A DNA stretch of 64,000 bases from NCBI RefSeq assembly GCF_004833285.1, contig NZ_STFG01000005.1, positions 78,534 to 142,533 on the forward strand. The letters run 5' to 3'. The position numbers and the translations under genes were made by a program. The notes beneath the pieces were generated by a model, which worked only from the letters and a program-made list of their open reading frames with translations, ran no database searches and was not told the DNA's origin. Shown in pieces: positions 29,227 to 38,826 of the stretch. The stretch comes from Lampropedia puyangensis (GTDB lineage: Bacteria > Pseudomonadota > Gammaproteobacteria > Burkholderiales > Burkholderiaceae_C). The stretch's first letter is position 1. Each line of letters opens with the position of its first letter.

Positions 29227-30204
29227 TTAGGTATTGACCAATACCAGCTTGCCCCGCACTGCACGCTGGCCCATGCGTTCGTAAGCTTTGTGCAAGTCGC
29301 TCATGGGCATGGTGCCATCCATCACGGGTTTGATCTTGCCTTGCACATACCACTGCGCCAACTCTTGCAGCATGGCGCCATTGGCCGCAGGCTCTTTTTG
29401 GCTAAAAGCGCCCCAGAAAACGCCGACGATTGACGCACCTTTGAGCAACGGCAGATTCAACGGTAGTGAGGGGATTGGGCCAGCGGCAAAGCCAATGACG
29501 AGGTAACGCCCGCGCCAGGCGATGGAACGAAAAGCCGCTTCAGCGTAGTCGCCACCAACTGGGTCATACACCACATCAGGCCCTTTGCCATTGGTCAGCG
29601 TTTTCAGCGTTTCACGCAAATCTTGCGTTTGGTAGTTGATGGTTTCGTCTGCCCCAATGCTTTTGCACAGTGTGCATTTGTCGTCGCTGGAGGCTGCGGC
29701 AATGACTTTGGCGCCTTGTGCCTTGGCAATCTGAATGGCTGCTGTGCCTACACCACCAGCTGCGCCAAGCACCAACACGGTCTCTCCTGCTTGCAGGCCG
29801 CCTCGGTCAATCAGTGCGTGGTGTGATGTGGCGTAAGTCATGATGAAGGCCGCAGCATCTTCATAGCTGAACGCATCAGGCAGGGGAATGCACAGGTGCG
29901 CGGCAACCGTTGCGTGCGTACCAAACCCACCGGTGCCGCTCAGGGCTGCCACGCGTTGCCCCACTTGCAGATGCTGGACGCCTTCGCCAACGGCTTCAAT
30001 TTCACCTGCGTACTCAGAGCCCGGCACGAATGGCAAAGCAGGCTTCATTTGGTATTTGTTCTGCACGATCAGCAGGTCAGGAAAATTCAAACTGGCGGCA
30101 TGAATACGCACCAGCACTTCGCCTTTGCCGGGTGTTGGTGTGGGTAATTCTTGCCACTGCAGGTTGTCTACGCCGGTGGGGTCTGTGCAAAGCCATGCGT
30201 GCAT
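29227..30204 (-). CDS. NADPH:quinone oxidoreductase (zinc-free MDR family)
   Basis: A 325-residue medium-chain reductase. The N-terminal catalytic part shows SLNFPDLLIVQNKYQ and LPFVPGSEYAGEIEAVGEGV; the nucleotide fold has VLVLGAAGGVGTAAIQIAKAQ (residues about 145-165). The usual zinc-binding Cys cluster is absent, as in QorA-like enzymes that reduce quinones or enoyl compounds. Start ATG at 30204 on this strand; the frame stays open far upstream but runs into the divergent lrgA promoter region and has no family similarity there. It is convergent with the sensor kinase. Confidence 0.9.
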   Translation of the reverse strand: MHAWLCTDPTGVDNLQWQELPTPTPGKGEVLVRIHAASLNFPDLLIVQNKYQMKPALPFVPGSEYAGEIEAVGEGVQHLQVGQRVAALSGTGGFGTHATVAAHLCIPLPDAFSYEDAAAFIMTYATSHHALIDRGGLQAGETVLVLGAAGGVGTAAIQIAKAQGAKVIAAASSDDKCTLCKSIGADETINYQTQDLRETLKTLTNGKGPDVVYDPVGGDYAEAAFRSIAWRGRYLVIGFAAGPIPSLPLNLPLLKGASIVGVFWGAFSQKEPAANGAMLQELAQWYVQGKIKPVMDGTMPMSDLHKAYERMGQRAVRGKLVLVNT

Positions 30205-30495
30205 TGTGTGTTGCTCCTTCGTTGCTGTTGTGTTGGGCTGAGATCGGCCAAAGATCGTGATCGCGGTTAAGCACTTGTTTACGGCCGCTGCGCTATCTGT
30301 GAATATGCAGAACATGCATTCAAGCGCAGTTTGGGAGTTTGCGCAGTAACCTAGGTGTCGCATTGGGGGCTGTTCGCGTTTGAAAGATCTGCAAAAGCAG
30401 CGCTTCCTGGAACGGCAGAAAACACCCACTGGATTCAATAAGCGTTGTGCAGCGTTGGGGCACCGAACGTATGCAAACCGCCTAGAATCGTGGCC

Positions 30496-30930
30496 ATGAT
30501 TCGATATACCTTGGTTGTCATGGCCCTTGCTGCATGTTTGCTGCTGGGCAATGTGGTCATTCAATGGACGGGGCTGCCAGTGCCGGCAGCTTTGATTGGG
30601 ATGCTGTTGCTGCTCGGCGCATTGCTGTGTCTGCCCCGCGTTCCTGAGGTTTTGGCACGTATCTCCGATTGGATGCTGCGCTACCTTGTGCTGTGGATAC
30701 TGCCTTCTGCATTGGGGGTGGTGGCTTATGGCGCTGCTTTGAAGCAGCACTGGCTGCCCATTGTGTTGGCTGGTGTGATTGGTACCGCGTTGACTGCTGT
30801 TGTGACGGCCTGGGTGTTTGTGGTCACACTGCGTTGGACTGAAAAGAATAAACAGGCGCCAGCCTCCTCGGCTCTCGCTACAAATACAGACAATGGCGCA
30901 ACCACGCCCGCTCATCAGGAGTTGCCATGA
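30496..30930 (+). CDS. lrgA: LrgA/CidA-family membrane protein
   Basis: A 144-residue protein with four hydrophobic helices and the family stretch TGLPVPAALIGMLLLLGALL (residues about 25-44), followed by a polar tail. LrgA/CidA proteins are small holin-like inner-membrane proteins, now linked to export of murein fragments, pyruvate or related acids together with LrgB. The ATG at 30496 removes an unsupported upstream extension. Its last codons overlap the lrgB start by 4 bases (ATGA), indicating translational coupling. Confidence 0.85.
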   Translation: MIRYTLVVMALAACLLLGNVVIQWTGLPVPAALIGMLLLLGALLCLPRVPEVLARISDWMLRYLVLWILPSALGVVAYGAALKQHWLPIVLAGVIGTALTAVVTAWVFVVTLRWTEKNKQAPASSALATNTDNGATTPAHQELP

Positions 30931-31691
30931 TGGATGTCGATGCCATGCTCTCTTGGGGGCAAACTTGGCTGGCCGGACTCACTTGGCAAGCGGTGGCCAG
31001 CACATGGTTTTGGAGTGGCTTGACCATCATGGTGTACTTGTTGGCTGTTGCGGTATACCGGCGTTCAGGCGGCCATGCTTTGGCTATCCCTGTGCTCACC
31101 GGTGGTGCGGTGATGGTGGCCGTATTGGTGCTTTCAGGCACGGCATACCAGGACTACGCGCAATCGGTGGCGTTGCTCAAATGGATGCTAGTGCCCGCTT
31201 TGTTGCTGTTGGCTGTGCCGATGCGCCAGCAACTGCAGCGTTTGCGTGCCGTATGGTTGCCTTTGACGGTTGCCGTGCTAGCAGGCAGCGCCACGGCCAT
31301 TGCCAGCACGATGGGCATTGCACTGTTGTTGGGCGTGGACGAAACGACCCTGATTTCCATGTTGCCCAAGTCGGCCACAATGCCCATTGCCATTCAAGGT
31401 GCACAGGCGCTTGGCGGCGCAGGCGGCATTGTGGCGTTGAATGTCGTGGCTACAGGCGTTCTCGGGGCCATGATGGTGCCTTTGTTGCTACGCATGCTGC
31501 GTGTGGAAGATGAAGTGGTGCGCGCCGCAACCTCTGGCTTGGTCGCTCATGCCATTGGTACAGCACGCGAAATGCAAGACGGTCCGACGGCAGGGGCTTT
31601 TGCCGCATTGGCCATGAGCATGACAGGCTTGTGCACCGCGATCATGTTGCCCATTGCCGTGTGGCTGATGCGGTGTTTCATGGCTGGTTAA
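30927..31691 (+). CDS. lrgB: LrgB/CidB-family membrane protein
   Basis: A 254-residue protein with about seven hydrophobic helices. The conserved core is the run LPKSATMPIAIQGAQALGG (residues about 148-166) and the later GTAREMQDGPTAGAFAALAM, both characteristic of LrgB. It works with LrgA in the inner membrane. AGGAG lies 4-8 bases before the start inside lrgA; ATG 30927 and 30930 are adjacent alternatives. No LytTR or LysR regulator is linked. Confidence 0.9.
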   Translation: MMDVDAMLSWGQTWLAGLTWQAVASTWFWSGLTIMVYLLAVAVYRRSGGHALAIPVLTGGAVMVAVLVLSGTAYQDYAQSVALLKWMLVPALLLLAVPMRQQLQRLRAVWLPLTVAVLAGSATAIASTMGIALLLGVDETTLISMLPKSATMPIAIQGAQALGGAGGIVALNVVATGVLGAMMVPLLLRMLRVEDEVVRAATSGLVAHAIGTAREMQDGPTAGAFAALAMSMTGLCTAIMLPIAVWLMRCFMAG

Positions 31692-31784
31692 CCCTGCGGT
31701 TTTTTTGTTCAGTCGTGTTTGGCTGGCCGCCTGGTTTAACGGCCGGTTGTTCAGATCAAGGTCTAAAGCGCAAGGCTGACTGTG

Positions 31785-34700
31785 ATGGTTCTAGGGCAGT
31801 CTGTTGCAGGCCACCATGGCAGCACGGATAATGCGCCCCTTATGCCTTCAAATGGACAGAAAACCAATTCCCAAGCAAGCTTCAATAGCTTGCAAGATTT
31901 GCGCAATGTGCGTGCTAGCCAGAACAAACCAGGTGAGCCCTTGGCCGAGAGTGACTTGGTGATGAAACCGGCTGCGCCGGTTGTTCCTACTGCGCTGCAC
32001 ATCGACTTTCCCGATAACCTACCGGTCTCAGCCCGTAGAGCAGAGATTGAGCGAGCCCTGCGTGAGCATCAGGTCATCATCATCAGTGGGGAAACCGGCT
32101 CCGGTAAAACGACCCAACTGCCCAAAATTGCGTTGGCGCTTGGGCGTGGCTTAGGGCGAGGTCATCAAGACGCGAAAACCGGTAAGCGTGGCCAATGGAT
32201 TGGACACACACAGCCAAGACGCATCGCAGCCTCCAGCGTGGCCAAACGCATCGCAGAAGAACTGCAGACGCCTATGGGTGAGGTGGTTGGCTACAAGGTG
32301 CGCTTCAATGACCGTTTGGGCCCCCATGCCCGCGTGAAACTGATGACCGATGGGATTTTGCTGGCCGAGACGCAAACCGACCCGCTGCTCAAGGCGTATG
32401 ACACGCTGATCATTGATGAAGCGCACGAGCGCAGCCTGAATATTGATTTTCTGTTGGGATACCTCAAGCAGATTTTGCCGCGTCGTCCTGATCTGAAGGT
32501 CATCATCACATCGGCCACGATTGATGCAGACCGCTTTTCTCAGCATTTCGCCACACGGCGTGGTGGTAACTTGGTGCAGGCCCCCGTATTGCATGTGTCG
32601 GGCAGAACGTATCCTGTCGAAATTCGGTATCGCCCCTTTGAAGAAAGCCGCGAAACCGATTTGAATACCGCTATTGCCGATGCGGTCGACGAGTTATGGA
32701 GCGGCCATGTGGGCGGCGACATTCTCGTTTTCCTGCCCGGTGAACGTGAAATTCGTGAAGCGGCAGACCATTTGCACAAGCATTTGTCACATGATCCCAT
32801 GCGCCGCCACAGTATCGTGCTGCCCTTGTTTGCGCGTTTGTCGCAGGCTGAGCAAGATCGTGTATTTGAAACAGGTGGGCCGCCCCGCGTAGTACTGGCT
32901 ACCAACGTGGCTGAAACGTCTCTGACGGTGCCGGGCGTGCGTTATGTGGTCGACGCCGGTACCGCACGCGTGAAACGCTACAGCTACCGCAGTAAGGTCG
33001 AGCAGTTGTTGGTTGAACCCATCAGCCAAGCCGCAGCCAACCAACGCAGCGGGCGTTCAGGCCGCGTAGCCGATGGCATTGCCATTCGCTTGTATGAGCA
33101 AGAGGGTTTTGACAGCCGTCCACGGTTTACTGATCCTGAAATCCTGCGCTCATCACTCGCTGGTGTTATCTTGCGCATGAAGTCGCTTGGTTTGGGGGCG
33201 GTAGAGGACTTCCCATTTCTGGAAGCCCCTACGCAACGCGCCATTACCGATGGCTACCAGCTCCTGCAAGAGCTTGGGGCTATGGACGAGTGGAACCACC
33301 TCACCGATGTGGGGCAGCAAATGGCACGTCTGCCGTTAGATCCGCGTGTCGGCCGGATGTTGCTGGAAGCTAAGAAACGCGGCGCGTTACAGGAAGTGCT
33401 GGTCGTGGCCGCAGCCCTTTCAGTACAAGACGTGCGTGATCGCCCGCTGGATAAGCAAGCGCAGGCTGACCAGCAGCATGCCCGCTTTGATGATGAAAAA
33501 AGCGAATTCGTCAGTTACCTCAAGCTGTGGCAATGGATTCACGATGCGCGCGGCGGTAAAACGGGTGGTTTGCCATCGGCTAAGCAGCAAGCCGTGGCAG
33601 CTGCCCAAGCTAAAAAAAGTGTACGCAACCATGCTGCTTTACCTGTGGCGCAGCGCAGCAGCTCAAGTGTTGCGGTGGAACAGGCCTCCCCCATTTCCCC
33701 TGCACCTGTCAGTTCAACGCAGGGCAGGGCCGCGCATGTCAACGCGCAGCCCTCACACCGCCTAACAAACCGGCAATATGAACAACTGCTCAAGAGCAGC
33801 TTCATCAATATCCGCCGCGTGCGCGAATGGCGAGATATCCATCAACAACTCACCGCAGCAGTTACCGAACAGGGCTGGAAGCTGGCTGAACAAAAAAATG
33901 CAGCCAGCTATGAAGCTTTGCACCTGTCACTGCTGGCTGGCTTGCTTGGCAACGTGGGTTACAAGCAAGATGAGAACGACTGGTATCTGGGGGCACGTGG
34001 CATCAAGTTCTACCGCCACCCCGGCGCGCATTTGCGCAAAAAACCAGGGTGCTGGGTAGTGGCAGCGGAACTGGTAGAAACCACGCGCCTATTTGGGCGA
34101 GAGATAGCCACGATTGAGCCCCAATGGCTGGAAGAAGTGGGCCACCATTTGCTGAAAAAACAGTTGCTGGATCCACATTGGGAGCAAAAAGCGGGCGAAG
34201 CCGTTGCGCTGGAGCGTGCGACTTTGTATGGCTTGGTTGTGTATAGCGGGCGCAAGATTCCCTACGAGCGATTGGACCCGGCAGCAGCGCGTGAAATCAT
34301 GATTCGCCAAGCCTTGGTGCAGGGCGATTACGTGGATGACTGGGAACGTAAATTTCCTTTTTTAGTGACCAATCGCAAGCGCATTGCCAAGGTCGAGGAG
34401 CTTGAACACAAGTCGCGCCGCCAAGACGTGCTGGTGGATGAAGAGTTGATCTATGCGTTTTATGACCGTCTTATCCCTGAGGCAGTGGCCAATGGCCGCC
34501 AATTGGAAAATTGGTACCGGCAAGAGCGCAAGTTGCAGCCGCAGTTGCTGGAATTGCAAAAGGACGAGCTCATGCGGCACGAAGCCGCAGGCATTACAAC
34601 GCAAGCCTTCCCGCCCACCATCAAGCTGGCGGGTATGGACTTGAATGCCACGTACTTGCATGAACCGGGCAACCCGCGTGATGGTGTTACGGTCACGATT

Positions 34701-36194
34701 CCACTATATGCACTCAACCAAGTGCAGGAAGAGCGGGCCGATTGGCTGGTGCCCGGCATGCTGAAAGTCAAAGTGCAGGCCTTGATTAAAAGCTTGCCGC
34801 AGCGGCCGCGCTCACGCTTGCTGCCGTTGGCTGAAACAGCCGAGGTGATTGCGAACACATGGATGCAAGAAGGTGGCTTTGCACAAGGCGATTTGAGCGA
34901 ACGCCTGCGCCAGTGGGTACGCACTAAAACAGGCTTGGAGATCAAACCTACCGATTTCAAGGCCGATATGCTCAGCCCGCACTTGTTCATGAACTTTCGC
35001 GTGGTGGATGAGCATGGTCGCCAACTTGGGCAAGGCCGTAATTTGGCGGCCCTGAAGGCGCAGTGGGGCCAGCAAGCGCGAGGGGCCTTTCAGGCTTTGG
35101 CTGGTTTGAAGTTGGCGCAAACGGTCGAGGGGGATGTAACGGCTGATGCAAGTGCCGCAGGCAATTTAACATCAGTCCACGCTCAGCCCTTTGGAGGGGC
35201 AAAAGCCGCAGATAAAAACCGTGTTCAAGATTCAAAACAGGCTCGTTTTGAGTCTTCCGGTTCAGCACACGTTAAGGCGGCTCAAGAGCAAGGCCAAAAT
35301 GCCACAACGACCATAACGAATACGCAATCTGCGTTGGGTGAGCCTGATCAACGCCACACCAGTTGGGATTTCGGTGAGTTGCCCGAGATCATGGAGTGGG
35401 GCAAGGGCTGCCGTAAATTGGTCGGCTTTCCTGCACTGGTAGACCAAGGTGACGTCGTCACCATTGAAGTGTTTGATGAGCCAGAAGCGGCAGCCAAAGT
35501 GCACCGAAAAGGCTTGCAGCGCCTGTTCGCCCTGCAGATCAAGGATGCCCTTAAATACCTAGAAAAAAATATCCCTGACTTGCAGAAGATGTCGATCGCC
35601 TTCATGCCGCTTGGTACTTTGGAAGAACTTCGGGAGCAAATTATCCAAACGGCATTGCAGTTGGCTTTTTTGCAAGAGCCTTTGCCTATCAATACGGAGC
35701 AATTTGCACAACGCCTGCAGGACGGCCGTCCGCGGCTGACATTGTTGGCGCAAGAAGTGGCACGTTTGGTAGGGCAAGTGCTGGCTGAATACAGTCTGGT
35801 GGTGCGCAAACTCAAAGACACCAAAGGTGCAGACGGGGCAGTGGCAGACATTCGCCAACAACTTGAGCGTTTGGTGGGCAAGCGCTTTGTGCAAGACGTT
35901 CCGCAAGCGGCGCTAAAGCACTTCCCCCGCTACCTCAAAGGGATGCTGATGCGGCTGGACAAATACCGTGAAGACCCCATGCGCGATCAAGTACGCCAAA
36001 GCGAAATGGCTCCATTGGAGGCGCGCTATTGGAAAAAGCTGGCTGAACGCCGTGGTCAGGCCGATGACACTTTGCAGGATTACCGGTGGTTGCTGGAAGA
36101 GTTGCGCATTAGTTTCTTTGCTCAGCAACTGCGCACCCCTCAGCCTGTGAGCGTGAAACGGTTAGATAAAGTCTGGGCGCAAGTGGTGGCGTGA
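31785..36194 (+). CDS. hrpA: ATP-dependent RNA helicase HrpA
   Basis: A 1469-residue DEAH-box helicase. Walker A is SGETGSGKTT (residues 101-110), the DEAH box is at 211-214, SAT is near 250 and the motif VI region QRSGRSGRVADG is near 420. HA2/OB regions and the long HrpA-type DUF3418 end follow. It is longer than E. coli HrpA because of two low-complexity Ala/Ser/Gln-rich inserts (about residues 600-665 and 1110-1185). HrpA has been tied to resolving stalled, collided ribosomes. ATG 31785 is listed; GTG 31782 and ATG 31842 are alternatives. Confidence 0.94.
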   Translation: MVLGQSVAGHHGSTDNAPLMPSNGQKTNSQASFNSLQDLRNVRASQNKPGEPLAESDLVMKPAAPVVPTALHIDFPDNLPVSARRAEIERALREHQVIIISGETGSGKTTQLPKIALALGRGLGRGHQDAKTGKRGQWIGHTQPRRIAASSVAKRIAEELQTPMGEVVGYKVRFNDRLGPHARVKLMTDGILLAETQTDPLLKAYDTLIIDEAHERSLNIDFLLGYLKQILPRRPDLKVIITSATIDADRFSQHFATRRGGNLVQAPVLHVSGRTYPVEIRYRPFEESRETDLNTAIADAVDELWSGHVGGDILVFLPGEREIREAADHLHKHLSHDPMRRHSIVLPLFARLSQAEQDRVFETGGPPRVVLATNVAETSLTVPGVRYVVDAGTARVKRYSYRSKVEQLLVEPISQAAANQRSGRSGRVADGIAIRLYEQEGFDSRPRFTDPEILRSSLAGVILRMKSLGLGAVEDFPFLEAPTQRAITDGYQLLQELGAMDEWNHLTDVGQQMARLPLDPRVGRMLLEAKKRGALQEVLVVAAALSVQDVRDRPLDKQAQADQQHARFDDEKSEFVSYLKLWQWIHDARGGKTGGLPSAKQQAVAAAQAKKSVRNHAALPVAQRSSSSVAVEQASPISPAPVSSTQGRAAHVNAQPSHRLTNRQYEQLLKSSFINIRRVREWRDIHQQLTAAVTEQGWKLAEQKNAASYEALHLSLLAGLLGNVGYKQDENDWYLGARGIKFYRHPGAHLRKKPGCWVVAAELVETTRLFGREIATIEPQWLEEVGHHLLKKQLLDPHWEQKAGEAVALERATLYGLVVYSGRKIPYERLDPAAAREIMIRQALVQGDYVDDWERKFPFLVTNRKRIAKVEELEHKSRRQDVLVDEELIYAFYDRLIPEAVANGRQLENWYRQERKLQPQLLELQKDELMRHEAAGITTQAFPPTIKLAGMDLNATYLHEPGNPRDGVTVTIPLYALNQVQEERADWLVPGMLKVKVQALIKSLPQRPRSRLLPLAETAEVIANTWMQEGGFAQGDLSERLRQWVRTKTGLEIKPTDFKADMLSPHLFMNFRVVDEHGRQLGQGRNLAALKAQWGQQARGAFQALAGLKLAQTVEGDVTADASAAGNLTSVHAQPFGGAKAADKNRVQDSKQARFESSGSAHVKAAQEQGQNATTTITNTQSALGEPDQRHTSWDFGELPEIMEWGKGCRKLVGFPALVDQGDVVTIEVFDEPEAAAKVHRKGLQRLFALQIKDALKYLEKNIPDLQKMSIAFMPLGTLEELREQIIQTALQLAFLQEPLPINTEQFAQRLQDGRPRLTLLAQEVARLVGQVLAEYSLVVRKLKDTKGADGAVADIRQQLERLVGKRFVQDVPQAALKHFPRYLKGMLMRLDKYREDPMRDQVRQSEMAPLEARYWKKLAERRGQADDTLQDYRWLLEELRISFFAQQLRTPQPVSVKRLDKVWAQVVA

Positions 36195-36283
36195 TGGTGC
36201 TCGGCATGCGAGGGAGTATGTTGGTGTCGCCCCTGGAATGGGCTGCATCAACCTTGCCTCAGTGTTCTCAGTAAGCAGACTTT

Positions 36284-36811
36284 TCAAGCGATTGCCGCTA
36301 TTTTCAGTGGGCGCATCAGGTAACTTGCTCCGGGGCCGTAGGCGGCCAGTTTTTCTTGCAAATCGCGCGAGTGCACCATGGGGGGATTGAAGCCGCGTGC
36401 TTGCCAATAGGTGGTCGCAGAAGCTAACGCCACCAGTGCAGCAGAGTCAAAGCCATCTTGGCGCGCTGCCTCTATGGCTGCTGCATACAAAGCCTGACCT
36501 ACACCAAGCCCTTGTGCATCAGTTGCAACTGCGCAATCGTGCAAGAACCAATGTGTGGCCGGTTGCGGAATTTGTACCAGCTTTTCGTTCAAAGCAGGAG
36601 GTAACCCTGCGTGCCAAGGGTAAGCAATCAAATAACCCAGCATGCGTTGCGTTTGCTTTTCCTTCGCAGCCCAACAGGTGCCAGGAGACAGCGCCAGGCG
36701 GTTAAGGAAAAAGTCGGCATCTTCCAGTAGCTGTGCGGGATAGGCGCTTGCCTGCACACTCAAAAGCGCATCAATGTCAGCAGGCAAGAGGGGCGTAATG
36801 GAATAGGGCAT
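36284..36811 (-). CDS. GNAT-family N-acetyltransferase
   Basis: A 175-residue single-domain GNAT protein. The acetyl-CoA binding motif is AQGLGVGQALYAAAIEAAR (residues about 97-115), preceded by the beta-strand FLHDCAVATD and followed by YWQARGFNPP, a common GNAT ending. The acceptor is unknown. It is convergent with hrpA with about 90 bases between. Upstream lies the long gap before manC. Confidence 0.85.
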   Translation of the reverse strand: MPYSITPLLPADIDALLSVQASAYPAQLLEDADFFLNRLALSPGTCWAAKEKQTQRMLGYLIAYPWHAGLPPALNEKLVQIPQPATHWFLHDCAVATDAQGLGVGQALYAAAIEAARQDGFDSAALVALASATTYWQARGFNPPMVHSRDLQEKLAAYGPGASYLMRPLKIAAIA

Positions 36812-37267
36812 GTTGAATGGAGCGCAACCAGAGACCAGCCGCGTAGGCTTTGCCTCTCAACGAGAATGTGTTGTGCAGAGAGAGCTGGGGCAATACATGC
36901 TTAATGCATGGAATCTAGCTGTGGTAACTACTCACTTACTGTGTATTTCTGCTTGAATGTCAATTTTTAATGGTATGTTCAATATTGTGCAGCCAGTTCG
37001 GTTACCTATTTAGATTCCCGTAAAGGCTGTTGCGAGTCGTTTGTGCTTTGTTGTGCAGCAATTTGGTGCATTAGAATCGGTCGCTTTTTGGTGTGCAAAG
37101 TGTGGTGCGAGGCGTTCGTTGGGGCGCATGGAAGTACGTATTTTTTAACTGCTGCGAATAAACGCTCTGTAAAAGATTCTATTTGCAGCGTTCTATTGCA
37201 TCAATCATATGGGTGAACGTGCGTCAGAAGATGGCGGCGAAACCTGCCAGTGTTTTATTCATCACTT
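36812..37267 (+). promoter_or_regulatory. Gene-free leader region before manC
   Basis: A 456-base AT-rich stretch without a convincing gene. The only promoter-like pair I can offer for manC is TTGTTG (37048-37053) with an 18-base spacer to TAGAAT (37072-37077), which would leave a leader of about 185 bases. No JUMPstart/ops-like element was recognised. Confidence 0.3.
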
Positions 37268-38746
37268 ATGCCTTCATTAACGCCAGTTATTCTGTGTGGT
37301 GGAAGCGGTACACGCTTGTGGCCCCTCTCGCGTGAACATTACCCAAAACAATTTTTAAGCTTGGGTGGTAACGGCCAATCCATGCTGCAAAACACAGCAG
37401 TACGGCTCAGTGGCCTGTGCTCAAGCATTGAAACAGCACCTCCTGTTTTGGTGTGCAATGCTGAGCACCGTTTTTTGGCAGCGCAACAACTGCAGGAACA
37501 AGGCGTGCAAGGCGCTAAGCTAGTGCTCGAACCCATGGGGCGCAACACTGCCCCAGCACTGACTTTAGCCGCGCTAGCCGCCCAGCCTGATACCGTGCTG
37601 CTTGCCATGCCTGCGGATCACGTAATGACACGACCACAAGCACTTCACCGCGCGGTGGAGGCCGCCTGGCCTTTGGCTGTAACAGGTGGTATGGTGACTT
37701 TTGGTATCGTGGCCGACCGCCCAGAAACTGGCTACGGTTATATACAAAAAGCGCAGTTTCACACCAGCGGAGCATTTGGAATTGCCAGTTTTGCCGAGAA
37801 ACCAAGCCTTGAGCTGGCGCAGCAATACCTCTCTAGTGGGCAATATTTGTGGAACAGTGGCTTATTCATGGTGCGCGCTGACCAGTGGCTCAAAGCAATG
37901 GCCCACTTGCAACCGACCATGCTGCAGGCCTGCCAACAAGCGATGGCGCAAAGCACTGAGGATCTGGATTTCATTCGCCCTAATGAGTCAATCTTTGCTG
38001 CATGTCCTAGCGACTCTATCGACTATGCCGTGATGGAGAAGTTGCCCAACGATTCTGAATTGGGAATTTCAGCCTACGTCATGCCACTAGACTGTGGCTG
38101 GTCAGATCTAGGGGCTTGGGACGCTTTATGGGACGTCTTGCCTAGGGACGCGCAAGGCAATGCTGGCAGCGGCGAAACCTTGGCTGTTGATACCCGCAAT
38201 AGCTTGCTGTTTTCGGAAAACCGACTAGTAGCGGCTGTGGGAGTGGAAAACATCGTAGTGGTTGAAACAGCAGATGCGGTTTTGGTTGCAGACAAACGCC
38301 GAACCCAGGACGTGAAGAAAATTGTGGCCGAACTTAAAGCTCAAAACCGCAGTGCAGCCTCAACACACCGCAAAGTGCATCGTCCGTGGGGCTGGTACGA
38401 CAGCATTGATAGCGGCAGCCGTTTTCAGGTCAAGCGTATTGTCGTCAACCCTGGCGCACAGCTGAGCTTGCAAATGCACCACCATCGCGCTGAACATTGG
38501 ATTGTGGTTAAAGGGACCGCTCAAGTGACCAAGGGGGAGGAGACCTTCTTGTTAGGCGAGAACGAATCTACCTTTATTCCTTTAGGTCACATGCATCGCC
38601 TAGCCAATCCAGGTATGTTGCCTCTAGAAATCATTGAGGTGCAGTCGGGAAGCTACTTGGGTGAGGACGACATAGTCCGTTTCGAAGATCCTTATGGACG
38701 GGCATCTCCCACATCTTCAGGTGTCCTCGGGAAGAAAACAATCTAA
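37268..38746 (+). CDS. manC: Mannose-1-phosphate guanylyltransferase / mannose-6-phosphate isomerase
   Basis: A 492-residue type II enzyme supplying GDP-mannose. The N-terminal nucleotidyltransferase begins VILCGGSGTRLWPLSRE (P-loop-like signature), with FAEKPS near 180; the C-terminal cupin (from about 375) has HRPWGWYDSID and LSLQMHHHRAEHWIVVKGTA, the isomerase metal site. It opens the polysaccharide locus. ATG 37268 is used; a GTG at 37250 is in frame. No phosphomannomutase (manB) gene is in the window, so that step must be encoded elsewhere. Confidence 0.95.
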   Translation: MPSLTPVILCGGSGTRLWPLSREHYPKQFLSLGGNGQSMLQNTAVRLSGLCSSIETAPPVLVCNAEHRFLAAQQLQEQGVQGAKLVLEPMGRNTAPALTLAALAAQPDTVLLAMPADHVMTRPQALHRAVEAAWPLAVTGGMVTFGIVADRPETGYGYIQKAQFHTSGAFGIASFAEKPSLELAQQYLSSGQYLWNSGLFMVRADQWLKAMAHLQPTMLQACQQAMAQSTEDLDFIRPNESIFAACPSDSIDYAVMEKLPNDSELGISAYVMPLDCGWSDLGAWDALWDVLPRDAQGNAGSGETLAVDTRNSLLFSENRLVAAVGVENIVVVETADAVLVADKRRTQDVKKIVAELKAQNRSAASTHRKVHRPWGWYDSIDSGSRFQVKRIVVNPGAQLSLQMHHHRAEHWIVVKGTAQVTKGEETFLLGENESTFIPLGHMHRLANPGMLPLEIIEVQSGSYLGEDDIVRFEDPYGRASPTSSGVLGKKTI

Positions 38747-38826
38747 GTTCCAACCCGATCCTACTCATGGGGCGCTGTCTTTTTTTATTGCGTCGTAGAG
38801 TCTGCGCATACGATGATGAATTTCTT

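Noticed and set aside
30205..30915. Upstream extension of the quinone oxidoreductase frame
   Set aside because: It crosses the divergent promoter region and lrgA; the family starts at the ATG at 30204.
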